Source: Clostridia bacterium (lineage in GTDB: Bacteria; Bacillota; Clostridia; Oscillospirales; Acutalibacteraceae). From it: a stretch of DNA of 64,000 nucleotides. Positions 27,020 to 34,752 of the stretch are shown piece after piece (position 1 is the first letter of the stretch; every line of letters begins with the position of its first letter). The stretch is taken from contig JAFXBF010000006.1 of assembly GCA_017516745.1 (NCBI GenBank), positions 28,274-92,273 of the forward strand, given 5' to 3'. Below the pieces are notes generated by a model. It saw only the letters and a program-made list of their open reading frames with translations. It was not told the DNA's origin and did no database searches. The translations under genes and the position numbers were made by a program.

Positions 27020-27787
27020 ATGACAGAAAACAAAAAAAGAAAGGGTCAGAGCAAGCTCGCCTTCCCCCTCGGTTTAGCTATAATCATTCTTGCCGTTGTC
27101 GGCGTTATATTCTCCGTCGGCGCAGGAATTGACGGTATAAAGGATTTGACGGACAAATCCGAAAAGAAAATAGAATACGAAACAATGCTCATTCCCGTTG
27201 TTATGTACGACCCCGATATGTTTGACGACGTTTCCGCCGCCAACCTTGACCAGCTTACGGTCTGTGCCGTATGGGGAGTTATCAAGGATGAAAGCATCTA
27301 CCCCGGCAAATACGAAACGGACGACAGCGGTAACATTATGATACCTGCCGAAGAAGTCAACAAAAAGTTTGCCGAGCTTTTCGGCACGGATGTCATACCC
27401 ACTCACATCGGCGTAAAGGGTAATTTCGACGAATTCTCCTTCAACGAGCAGACGCAGTGCTACCTCGTAACCTCCGCAGGTACAATGCCGATATACACCC
27501 CCGATGTCAAAGACATTGAAAAAACCTCCAACACGGTTGTGCTCACAGTCGGCTACCTTTCCGCAGAAGCCTGGGCACAGGACAAGGCAGGTAACTTTGT
27601 CGAGCCCGAGCCGAGCAAATACGTAAAGGTTACGCTTCGAGAAAACGACAACGGTTACTACATAAGCGCAATTCAGGCAACAGACTCACCCGACAACGCT
27701 GACCCCGGCGTTACAATACTGCCGGCAACAACCGCACCCGTAACGCTCGAAAGCACAAGCGAAGCCGAAAGCGAAACGGAAGAATAA
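27020..27787 (+). CDS. Hypothetical membrane-anchored protein
   Basis: The protein has 255 residues: a basic N-terminus, one membrane helix (LAFPLGLAIIILAVVGVIFSV, residues 13-33) and an extracellular domain of about 170 residues with mixed alpha/beta character. It ends in a Thr/Ser/Glu-rich tail, TAPVTLESTSEAESETEE. No family is recognised. The ribosome binding site is GGGAGG. The tail resembles those of the exported proteins at 3170-5533. Confidence 0.7.
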   Translation: MTENKKRKGQSKLAFPLGLAIIILAVVGVIFSVGAGIDGIKDLTDKSEKKIEYETMLIPVVMYDPDMFDDVSAANLDQLTVCAVWGVIKDESIYPGKYETDDSGNIMIPAEEVNKKFAELFGTDVIPTHIGVKGNFDEFSFNEQTQCYLVTSAGTMPIYTPDVKDIEKTSNTVVLTVGYLSAEAWAQDKAGNFVEPEPSKYVKVTLRENDNGYYISAIQATDSPDNADPGVTILPATTAPVTLESTSEAESETEE

Positions 27788-27797
27788 CAAAAAAATT

Positions 27798-28101
27798 ACC
27801 GCTTACCCGATTTCGCCACCGAGTCGCAAGGAAGTATTTGTTTCTCGAGTAAAATTCCCTGTATCTTTGTCAAAAGCCTCGCAAGGCGCCAGCCTTGCTG
27901 CGTTTTTGGCTTTGATACAAGAAATTTTACACTCTTACGAAACTGCAAAGCACTTTAAAATGAAATTTTAAGATACAAGAAAAGGAAAATCCCACAGATA
28001 ATGCCGACGCATATCTGTGGGATTAGACGCATTATTGTGCTTAAAATTCACATTTTAAAGAAATACTGCCTTACGACTCGGTGGCGTTTCAGGTAAGCGG
28101 T
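27798..28101. repeat. Y-shaped nested inverted repeat (family E core)
   Basis: Most of this 332-base gene-free stretch is one large foldback structure. Outer arms at 27798-27839 and 28061-28101 pair (ACCGCTTACC and GCCACCGAGTCG with their complements). Inside are two side hairpins. The first, 27846-27934, holds CTCG, the stem CAAGG with CCTTG, then CTGCGTTTTT. The second, 27953-28060, closes with CTTTAAAATG/CATTTTAAAG and is tipped by ATCCCACAGATA/TATCTGTGGGAT. It has no open frame. Confidence 0.8.
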
Positions 28102-28119
28102 TTTAATTTATGTATTCAA

Positions 28120-28527
28120 TTACTTTTCAGCGTTGCCGAGATAGATATAACCCGTTGCCTTGGAATAGTCGAGGTTTGTGAAATCTTCATAAGAACCATC
28201 CTCAAAGACAAGGCGGATATCGTAGATATTCTCTTCCTTTTCAACATAGCTGAGCTCGAGAGCCTTGTTTGTATGGAAGAAGTCCTGAGAAAGTACGTTA
28301 TCTGACCACTCCTCCGTTCCACTGGGACGGACAAGCATTGAAACGGCATCCTTGCCCGTAACGTTGGCAACTACAACCTTTTTCTTTTCCAAGCCAACGT
28401 CTTCACCGTCTTCGATTGCAAGACTGTTTGATTCGTCATCCGAAACATCGTTACCTGTGCAAGCCGCAAATGAGAATACGCAGAGCAGAGCCAGAAGAAG
28501 TGCAAAAATCTTTTTTAAATTATTCAT
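28120..28527 (-). CDS. Small hypothetical lipoprotein
   Basis: The protein has 135 residues. A lipoprotein signal peptide ends in the lipobox FAAC with Cys23, so the mature protein should be lipid-anchored outside the membrane. The mature part has an acidic linker and about 80 residues of beta-rich sequence (VTGKDAVSMLVRPSGTEEW, DIRLVFEDGSYEDFTNLDY). No named family is recognised. It has an AAGGAGA ribosome binding site and is a single gene. Confidence 0.75.
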   Translation of the reverse strand: MNNLKKIFALLLALLCVFSFAACTGNDVSDDESNSLAIEDGEDVGLEKKKVVVANVTGKDAVSMLVRPSGTEEWSDNVLSQDFFHTNKALELSYVEKEENIYDIRLVFEDGSYEDFTNLDYSKATGYIYLGNAEK

Positions 28528-28564
28528 ATATATTCTCCTTAACCGAAATTATATATTGATTATA

Positions 28565-29302
28565 TTATAAAGCTATTGCCGTTTCAAGAGCAAGTTTCAT
28601 CATATCCGTAAACGAGGACTGTCTTTCCTCGGCAGAGGTTGCCTCGCCCGTGATAAGGTGGTCGGAAACCGTGAATATACCCAGTGCATTTTTGCCTGCA
28701 CGGGCAGCATTCATATAAAGCGCCGCACTTTCCATTTCAACGGCAAGCACACCCATTTTCGCCCAGAGTGCATTGCCTTTGAGTTCATCCGGCAGACAGC
28801 CGTCATCACCGTAGAAGGTGTCGGAAGAGAGGACGTTGCCGACCTTGTAATTCAGATTAAGCTCTTTAGCCTTATTCACACAGGCTTCGAGAAGCTTCCA
28901 GCTTGCAATCGGGGCGTAATCGCCCGGCAAGTGAAACTGCTTTACAAAATTGGAGTTTGTGCAGGCACCCATACCGATTACGACATCCCTGATTTTAACC
29001 TTTTCGCTCATACCGCCTGCGGTGCCTACACGGATAATGTTTTCAACGCCGAAGAAATTGAAAAGCTCGTAGGAATAAATACCTATGGAGGGTATGCCCA
29101 TACCGCTGCCCATAACGGATACTCTTTCACCCTTGTAAAGGCCTGTAAAGCCGAGCATATTGCGCACGGAATTCACCTGCACGGCTTCTTCTAAAAAGCT
29201 TTCCGCAATAAATTTTGCTCGCAGAGGGTCACCGGGCATAAGCACGGTTTTTGCAAAATCCTCGGGAGCTGCGTTTATATGCGGAGTAGGATAGTTTTCC
29301 AA
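28565..29302 (-). CDS. deoD: Purine nucleoside phosphorylase, DeoD type
   Basis: The protein has 245 residues, close to other DeoD enzymes. Signatures are [36 protein letters not shown], and [12 protein letters not shown], which includes the ribose-binding MES motif, followed by SDHLITGE with the catalytic aspartate. It phosphorolyses purine (deoxy)nucleosides. It follows deoC by 13 bases; together they route deoxyribose 1-phosphate (after a phosphomutase not seen here) into glycolysis. Confidence 0.95.
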   Translation of the reverse strand: MENYPTPHINAAPEDFAKTVLMPGDPLRAKFIAESFLEEAVQVNSVRNMLGFTGLYKGERVSVMGSGMGIPSIGIYSYELFNFFGVENIIRVGTAGGMSEKVKIRDVVIGMGACTNSNFVKQFHLPGDYAPIASWKLLEACVNKAKELNLNYKVGNVLSSDTFYGDDGCLPDELKGNALWAKMGVLAVEMESAALYMNAARAGKNALGIFTVSDHLITGEATSAEERQSSFTDMMKLALETAIAL

Positions 29303-29315
29303 TTAAATCACCTCA

Positions 29316-29984
29316 TCAATATCCGCCCGTAAAGTTTTCCTGCTTTACAAGCTTTACGATTGCGCTTGTGCCCAGTCTGTCAGCACCGAGCGCAATAAAG
29401 TCCTCGGCATCGGCTATTGAGCGTATTCCGCCTGCCGCCTTTATCTTCAGACCGTTTGAAACGTGCTTTGCAAAGAGGGCTATATCCTCCCTTGTTGCAC
29501 CGCCCGTAGAAAAGCCCGTAGATGTCTTAATATAGTCTGCACCCGATTGGCTTACAATTTCGCACATCCTGATTTTTTCTTCGTCGGTAAGCAGGCAGGT
29601 TTCAATAATAACCTTTAACACCCTGCCGTCACAGGCAGCTTTAATCTGCCTGATTTCGTCGAGCAGCTCATCATACTTTTTATCCTTCATCCAGCCGACG
29701 TTTATAACCATATCAATTTCGTCAGCGCCGTTTTTAACCGCATCGGCAGCCTCGGCAACCTTGACTGCGGTTGTTGAATAGCCCAAAGGAAAACCGATAA
29801 CCGTGCAGATTTTCACCCTGCCTTTTGCATATTCTGCCGCCTGCTTAACAAACGAAGCGGGAATACAGACACTCGCCGTAGAATACTCAATACCGTCATC
29901 ACATATAGCCTTAATCTGCTCCCACGTTGACTCCTGCTTTAAAAGCGTGTGGTCAACCTTTGAAAGTATGTCCTTTATCTCCAA
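29316..29984 (-). CDS. deoC: Deoxyribose-phosphate aldolase
   Basis: The protein has 222 residues. The Schiff-base lysine is in [14 protein letters not shown], and [11 protein letters not shown] and KVIIETCLL are conserved family segments. It cleaves deoxyribose 5-phosphate to glyceraldehyde 3-phosphate and acetaldehyde. A TTG at 29990 is too close to the ribosome binding site AAAGGCGGT (29992-30000), so I chose the TTG at 29984, seven bases from it. It is the first gene of the deoC-deoD operon, divergent from trpS. Confidence 0.93.
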   Translation of the reverse strand: MEIKDILSKVDHTLLKQESTWEQIKAICDDGIEYSTASVCIPASFVKQAAEYAKGRVKICTVIGFPLGYSTTAVKVAEAADAVKNGADEIDMVINVGWMKDKKYDELLDEIRQIKAACDGRVLKVIIETCLLTDEEKIRMCEIVSQSGADYIKTSTGFSTGGATREDIALFAKHVSNGLKIKAAGGIRSIADAEDFIALGADRLGTSAIVKLVKQENFTGGY

Positions 29985-30077
29985 AGACAAAACCGCCTTT
30001 CGTGTTTTATTGTATTATTATAATAACATTGTTTGGTTTTAAATGCAATAAATTGTTCGACGAACTGTAAAAAACTC

Positions 30078-30105
30078 TTGCAAACCGAAACTATTATGTT
30101 ATAAT
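30078..30105 (+). promoter_or_regulatory. Promoter for trpS
   Basis: TTGCAA, a 16-base spacer and TATAAT precede trpS. No T-box GGGTGGAACC motif occurs in this leader, unlike thrS, so tryptophan control by a T-box is not supported. Confidence 0.55.
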
Positions 30106-30152
30106 ATTTTACTGTATATTTTATTACATAAGATTAACGGAGAAATTACGAT

Positions 30153-31163
30153 ATGGAAAACCGGACACCCGAGCGCAAGAAGCGTGTACTCAGCCTTATT
30201 CAGCCCACAGCAGTACCGACAATCGGCAACTACTTTGGCGCACTTAAAAACTGGAAGGCTATGAGCGAGGATTACGACTGCCTTTTCGGCGTAGCCGACC
30301 TGCACGCAATCACCGTTCGTCAGGAGCCTGCAACGCTCAGGAAGCAATCAACGGAAATGTTTGCGCTTCTGCTTGCAAACGGCCTTGACCCCGAAAAGAG
30401 CATTGTATTTATGCAAAGCCACGTTCCGCAGCACTCACAGCTGGGCTGGCTTCTCAACTGCTATACCCAGTTCGGCGAGGCATCCCGAATGACCCAGTTC
30501 AAGGACAAGAGCCAGAAGCACGCTGACAATATAAACGTAGGTCTGTTCTCATATCCGACCCTTATGGCGGCTGATATTCTGCTTTACCAGGCAAACTTTG
30601 TACCCATAGGCGCAGACCAGAAGCAACACCTTGAGCTGACACGAAACATTGCCGACCGCTTCAACGGAATCTACGGCAATGTATTCACAATTCCCGAGCC
30701 GTTTATCGGCAAAAAGGGCGCAAAGATAACATCTCTGCAGGACCCGACAAGCAAGATGTCCAAGTCCGACCCCAACCCCAAGGCTTCTGTTTCCGTGCTT
30801 GACGAGCCGAATGTGATTATGAAAAAATTCAAGAGTGCGGTTACAGATTCAGAAGCCTGCGTACGCTATGCTGACGGCAAGGACGGCATAAACAACCTTA
30901 TGACCATCTACTCCTGCTGTACGGGCAAGAGTTTTGAAGAAATCGAAAAAGAGTTTGACGGCAAGGGCTACGGCGATTTCAAGGTTGCCGTTGCAGAGGC
31001 TGTCATAGAAGAGCTTCGTCCCATGCAGGAAAACTATAAGCACCTTATCACAGACACAGCATATCTCAACGAATGTATGGCAAAGGGCGCAGAAAGAGCC
31101 TCAAGGCTTGCACAGAGAACGCTCGATAAGTGCATGAAAAAAATAGGCTTCAAACAAATTTAA
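30153..31163 (+). CDS. trpS: Tryptophanyl-tRNA synthetase
   Basis: This 336-residue class I synthetase has the HIGH-equivalent TIGNYFGALKNW near residue 24 and the KMSKS loop at KMSKSDPN near residue 204. VPIGADQKQHLELTRNIA is the conserved tryptophan/ATP pocket. It charges tRNA-Trp. It is a monocistronic gene with CGGAG as ribosome binding site; rpsU follows from its own promoter. Confidence 0.96.
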   Translation: MENRTPERKKRVLSLIQPTAVPTIGNYFGALKNWKAMSEDYDCLFGVADLHAITVRQEPATLRKQSTEMFALLLANGLDPEKSIVFMQSHVPQHSQLGWLLNCYTQFGEASRMTQFKDKSQKHADNINVGLFSYPTLMAADILLYQANFVPIGADQKQHLELTRNIADRFNGIYGNVFTIPEPFIGKKGAKITSLQDPTSKMSKSDPNPKASVSVLDEPNVIMKKFKSAVTDSEACVRYADGKDGINNLMTIYSCCTGKSFEEIEKEFDGKGYGDFKVAVAEAVIEELRPMQENYKHLITDTAYLNECMAKGAERASRLAQRTLDKCMKKIGFKQI

Positions 31164-31171
31164 AAAACTTA

Positions 31172-31201
31172 TTGACAAGCAATATTCTCTTGTTGTATAA
31201 T
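31172..31201 (+). promoter_or_regulatory. Promoter and leader for rpsU
   Basis: TTGACA, an 18-base spacer and TATAAT precede a short leader in which AATTTGC pairs with GCAAATT (about 31219-31237), just before the GGAGGGAGGG ribosome binding site. Confidence 0.7.
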
Positions 31202-31258
31202 GTCTGCTATAGAATGAGAAATTTGCCCCTGCAAATTCGCGGAGGGAGGGAATAGACA

Positions 31259-31435
31259 ATGAGTAAAGTAGAAGTTAAAGAAAACGAATCCTTGGACAGC
31301 GCACTCAGAAGATTTAAGAGACAGACTTCCAGAGACGGTGTTATTCAGGAGGTTCGCAAAAGAGAACACTATGAAAAGCCTTCTGTAAAGAGAAAGAAGA
31401 AGTCAGAGGCTGCTCGTAAGCGCAAGTATAAGTAA
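31259..31435 (+). CDS. rpsU: 30S ribosomal protein S21
   Basis: This 58-residue, strongly basic protein begins [20 protein letters not shown] and continues with the S21 pattern [22 protein letters not shown] and a lysine-rich end. S21 joins the small subunit late and helps initiation. It has a very strong ribosome binding site and a strong terminator, and is followed by yqeG, as is common in Clostridia. Confidence 0.97.
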   Translation: MSKVEVKENESLDSALRRFKRQTSRDGVIQEVRKREHYEKPSVKRKKKSEAARKRKYK

Positions 31436-31443
31436 GAACCGAC

Positions 31444-31478
31444 AAGACGGGCATATTGTTTGCCCGTCTTATTTTTTA
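31444..31478 (+). terminator. Terminator after rpsU
   Basis: AAGACGGGCA pairs with TGCCCGTCTT across a short loop and is followed by ATTTTTT. Confidence 0.88.
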
Positions 31479-31495
31479 TCCGAGGAACAACAGAT

Positions 31496-32014
31496 ATGCT
31501 TGATGACCGCTATATGCCGCAATACCGCTTCAAAAGCGTGTGCGACATTACAACTCAGGATTTGAAAACTATGGGTGTTGACGGGCTTTTGCTCGACATT
31601 GACAACACACTCATTTACGATGAAACCCTGCGCCCCCTGCCGGGAGTAAAAGAATGGCTCAGATACATACATTCCGCAGGCATTAAAACTGCCATTGTTT
31701 CAAACGCAATCCCTCTTCGTGTTATTCCTGTTGCAAAAAAGCTGAACATCAGGTATTATATATACAGTGCAAAAAAGCCCCGACCCGACGGACTTTTTAA
31801 AGCGGCTCAAAAGCTCGGCTTGCCGATTGACCGCCTTGCAATGGTCGGCGACCAGCTTAAAACGGATATGCTTGCCGCAAACACCGCCGGTGCCGTTGCC
31901 GTATTTACGGACAGGGCACGGGACGAAAAAATATTCAAGTTCTATTTCAAGAAGGCAAGAGACGGCGAAAAAGAGCTTTTGCAGGAATTTGAACGCAGAA
32001 AAACGGAGAAATGA
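31496..32014 (+). CDS. yqeG: YqeG family HAD phosphatase
   Basis: The protein has 172 residues. HAD motif I is LLLDIDNTLI (nucleophile Asp near residue 35), motif II is TAIVSNA, the conserved lysine lies in AKKPRPDG, and motif III is MVGDQLKTDM. This is the HAD-IIIA YqeG family, related to mitochondrial PGP phosphatases, so phosphatidylglycerophosphate is a plausible substrate. The start at 31496 has CGAGGAAC upstream; an earlier in-frame start falls in the terminator stem. Its stop overlaps the start region of the peptidase gene. Confidence 0.88.
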   Translation: MLDDRYMPQYRFKSVCDITTQDLKTMGVDGLLLDIDNTLIYDETLRPLPGVKEWLRYIHSAGIKTAIVSNAIPLRVIPVAKKLNIRYYIYSAKKPRPDGLFKAAQKLGLPIDRLAMVGDQLKTDMLAANTAGAVAVFTDRARDEKIFKFYFKKARDGEKELLQEFERRKTEK

Positions 32015-32016
32015 AA

Positions 32017-33093
32017 ATGGAACTTCACGACCTTATAAAGATTTTACCCAAGGATATTGATGCGGGTATTATTTCCAGCCCCTCAAACATAAGATATTTT
32101 ACGGGCTTCAACACCGATTCGGGCTATATTGTTGTCAGCCGCAACGGCAGCGTTTTTATGACGGACAGCCGTTACATCGAAGCGGCACAGGCAAGCGTTG
32201 AATGCTGTGACGTTGTGCTTATGAAGGATTACAGGGAACAGATTCCGAAGTATCTCAAAAAATTCAACTGTTCAAGCGTTGCACTTGAAGCAGACCACGT
32301 CACAATAGCAGGTCTTCGTGAGTTCAACAGATTTTTCAAGCCCGACGGCTTCAAGGCTGTTTTTGACAGCCGCCTTGACAAAGCCTTGCGTTTCCTGCGC
32401 TGTGAAAAGAAGGCGGAAGAGGTCGAAAACATAAAGGCCGCCCAAGCTATTGCCGAGGCAGCCTACAACCACGTTATCAAATACATAAAGCCCGGCATGA
32501 CCGAAAAAGAGGTTGCACTGGCTATTGATTTCTATATGCTGCGCAACGGTGCAGAAGGCATAGCCTTTGACACAATAGTTGTCAGCGGCAAAAAGACCTC
32601 CCTGCCCCACGGTGTGCCCGACGACAAGGTTATCGAATTCGGCGATTTTGTCACAATGGATTTCGGCGCAAAGGTAAACGGCTATTGCAGCGATATGACC
32701 AGAACGGTTGCCGTAGGCGAGGTCAGCGATATGATGGCCGATGTTTACTCCATTGTTCTTGAAGCACAGGCAGCGGCAATCAAAACAGCGGCGGTAGGTA
32801 TTCCCGCCTCAACGGTGGATTTTGCCGCAAGAAGTATAATTGACAAATCCGGCTACGGCCACGCATTCGGTCACGCAACGGGTCACGGCGTAGGTATAGA
32901 TATTCACGAAGAACCCCGTGTTTCCGAAAAGAGCAACTATACCCTGCGTGCAGGCAATATAATCACCGCAGAACCCGGAATATATCTGCCCGACCAGTTC
33001 GGTGTCAGAATAGAAGATATGCTTCTCATAACCGAAAACGGCTGTGAAAACCTCACCAATACACCAAAGGAACTGACTGTTCTTAACAACTGA
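32017..33093 (+). CDS. Xaa-Pro aminopeptidase, M24B family
   Basis: The protein has 358 residues with a creatinase-like N-terminal domain (about 1-125) and a pita-bread catalytic domain. The five metal ligands are visible in order: two Asp in MDFGAKVNGYCSDMTRTV, His in GHATGHGVGIDIHE, Glu in TAEPGIYLP and Glu in RIEDM. It removes residues ahead of proline or acts as a prolidase. The ribosome binding site CGGAG favours the ATG at 32017 over the one at 32011. It is coupled to yqeG. Confidence 0.92.
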   Translation: MELHDLIKILPKDIDAGIISSPSNIRYFTGFNTDSGYIVVSRNGSVFMTDSRYIEAAQASVECCDVVLMKDYREQIPKYLKKFNCSSVALEADHVTIAGLREFNRFFKPDGFKAVFDSRLDKALRFLRCEKKAEEVENIKAAQAIAEAAYNHVIKYIKPGMTEKEVALAIDFYMLRNGAEGIAFDTIVVSGKKTSLPHGVPDDKVIEFGDFVTMDFGAKVNGYCSDMTRTVAVGEVSDMMADVYSIVLEAQAAAIKTAAVGIPASTVDFAARSIIDKSGYGHAFGHATGHGVGIDIHEEPRVSEKSNYTLRAGNIITAEPGIYLPDQFGVRIEDMLLITENGCENLTNTPKELTVLNN

Positions 33094-33127
33094 GAACTAC
33101 TCCAAAATATTTTTAGGATGTGAAGAG

Positions 33128-34036
33128 ATGGAAAACCAGAAAGCCAAGAAAGTTCTTGTTATAATCAATCCCTGTTCAGGCAGATACACACTCAAAAAAC
33201 AGCTCTGGCATATTGCCGATATGTTCACAAAGGCAGGCTTTGAAACCACCGTTTACACCACACAGAAGCGTGGCGACGCAACGGAATACGCAAAGCTCCT
33301 TGCCGACAAATTCGACCTTATTGTCTGCCGTGGCGGTGACGGCACATTCAACGAAACCGTAAACGGCGTTATTCAGTCGGGTATCGAAATACCGATTGGC
33401 TATATTCCCAGCGGCACGACTAACGATTTTGCCGCCAGCATAGGCGTACCCACAGACGCACAGAAGGCAATTGACCTCATCTGCGAGGTTGAGCCGAAAT
33501 TCCACGATATGGGTCAGATGAATAACGAGCGTTATTTCTGCTATACCGCTTCCTTCGGTATATTCACCAAAGCCTCATACTCCGTTTCCCAGTCGGCAAA
33601 AAATGTATTCGGCTATCCTGCTTACTTCCTTGCAGGTCTTAAAGAGCTCAAGGGCTTCAAGCCGTTTGCAATGAGAATTGAGTGTGATAACGTCGTTTAC
33701 GAGGGTGAATACGCCTTCGGCGCAATTTCGAGCTCACTTTCAATCGGTAACATCATCAAGTACAAGCGAGAGGACATAGGCTTTGACGACGGTCTGTTTG
33801 AGCTCAACCTTGCCAAAATGCCCCACGGCGCAAAAATGTGGACAGAAAAGGCCAAGGAAATCCTTTTGCAGCACACCTATGCCGACGATATGTTCACCCT
33901 CACCAAGGGTAGTCACTTTGTTGTAGAGTGTCTTGACTGCGAGCTTCCATGGACACTTGACGGCGAATACGGCGGAACATATAAAATTGCCGAATTCGAC
34001 TGCCGTAAGCACGCAGTAAAGGTTTACAGAAGTTAA
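33128..34036 (+). CDS. Diacylglycerol kinase-like lipid kinase (YegS/DgkB type)
   Basis: The protein has 302 residues. The nucleotide-binding motif CRGGDGTFNETVNG lies near residue 65, followed by the GYIPSGTTNDFA motif. N-terminal VLVIINPCSGR is the family start. It phosphorylates diacylglycerol or a related lipid at the inner membrane face, recycling diacylglycerol. It ends just before the small toxin locus at 34057. Confidence 0.9.
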   Translation: MENQKAKKVLVIINPCSGRYTLKKQLWHIADMFTKAGFETTVYTTQKRGDATEYAKLLADKFDLIVCRGGDGTFNETVNGVIQSGIEIPIGYIPSGTTNDFAASIGVPTDAQKAIDLICEVEPKFHDMGQMNNERYFCYTASFGIFTKASYSVSQSAKNVFGYPAYFLAGLKELKGFKPFAMRIECDNVVYEGEYAFGAISSSLSIGNIIKYKREDIGFDDGLFELNLAKMPHGAKMWTEKAKEILLQHTYADDMFTLTKGSHFVVECLDCELPWTLDGEYGGTYKIAEFDCRKHAVKVYRS

Positions 34037-34090
34037 GTTTTATGATAATAAAACTATTGACAACACAGGTAAAGCTGAATATAATAAAAG

Positions 34091-34185
34091 TGTAAGGTGT
34101 TGCCGATAGACGGTTACGCCCTCATTAATTGGAAATTAAAGATTTAACCGCCAACTTTTGCAGGGTCCGGCGGTTATTTCTTTTT
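34091..34185 (+). ncRNA. Putative antitoxin-like small RNA, locus A
   Basis: A perfect promoter (TTGACA at 34057, 17-base spacer, TATAAT at 34080) should start an RNA of about 95 nt. Its leader at 34090-34123 is identical to that at 48067-48100 except for one base. It folds by GTGTAA/TTACGC, then exposes GCCCTC. AACCGCC/GGCGGTT and a T-run form a terminator shared with the opposing toxin gene. It has no open frame of note. Confidence 0.65.
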
Positions 34186-34272
34186 ATGCTCAAGAATTGC
34201 AATAAACAACCCTACTATGCCGACAATTACGGCTGAAAACGCAAAAAGGCTTTCATATGTAACGTACTGCAT
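34174..34272 (-). CDS. Small hydrophobic toxin-like peptide, locus A
   Basis: This 32-residue peptide reads MQYVTYESLFAFSAVIVG, then a membrane helix to residue 28 and a basic end, EHKKK. The shape V-T-Y-E-x-L, one membrane span and terminal lysines matches small holin-like/TxpA-type toxins of type I systems. The ribosome binding site AGGAGGG fits the ATG at 34272 and pairs with CCCTC just upstream (CCCTC-tgaaag-GAGGG), so translation should be blocked in the free mRNA. It is transcribed toward the small RNA on the other strand, overlapping it at the shared terminator. Toxicity is inferred. Confidence 0.7.
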   Translation of the reverse strand: MQYVTYESLFAFSAVIVGIVGLFIAILEHKKK

Positions 34273-34341
34273 AAGCATCCCTCCTTTCAGAGGGCAAAGA
34301 GTGCAACCGCCTACCGTTGTAAGGCAACACCTTACCCGAGT

Positions 34342-34370
34342 ATATTAGCACAAATGTTCGTATAAGTCAA
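34342..34370 (-). promoter_or_regulatory. Promoter of the locus A peptide mRNA
   Basis: Reading the minus strand, TTGACT, a 17-base spacer and TAATAT are followed by a leader of about 65 nt that begins with GTAAGGTGTTGCC, the same sense sequence found at the start of the opposing RNA. Confidence 0.7.
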
Positions 34371-34449
34371 CATCATCTGCAAAAGAACTTAAACAAACTG
34401 CTTGACACGGCGAATTAAAAGTGATATATTGTTTTTATTATTTATATTA

Positions 34450-34712
34450 ATAACACGATGAAGCAGAATGTGTACAGCACAAGCTGTCTGCAGAGAGTCC
34501 GCCAAAAGCTGCAAGGCGGATATTCAGCCGTTGTACCGACCGCTGCCGAGTGCCTGCGAAGCCGTTGATTTTCGGATAAGCTGTGCCGTATGACTGCGTT
34601 AAGGTCGCTATGAGAGGCGTACTTTTTTTGTACGCAACACGGGTGGAACCGTGGAGTATTGTTTATTGTAATGCTTCACCCTGTATTTTTCGGGGTGGAG
34701 TATTTTTATTTT
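34450..34712 (+). promoter_or_regulatory. T-box riboswitch of thrS
   Basis: The leader contains the AGAGAG element with its GCTGCAA distal loop (about 34492-34518), the T-box sequence GGGTGGAACCG (34641-34651), and a terminator made of CTTCACCC and GGGGTGGAG followed by TATTTTTATTTT. Uncharged tRNA-Thr should favour the antiterminator. ACC triplets at 34535 and 34539 are candidate threonine specifiers, but I could not place the specifier loop with certainty. Confidence 0.93.
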
Positions 34713-34752
34713 CCGTTTAATTAAACTATTCTTCAGAAAGGATGATATAAAA

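Noticed and set aside
30010-30152. T-box leader for trpS
   Set aside because: No GGGTGGAACC motif or terminator/antiterminator pair is present; only a simple promoter and short leader are seen.
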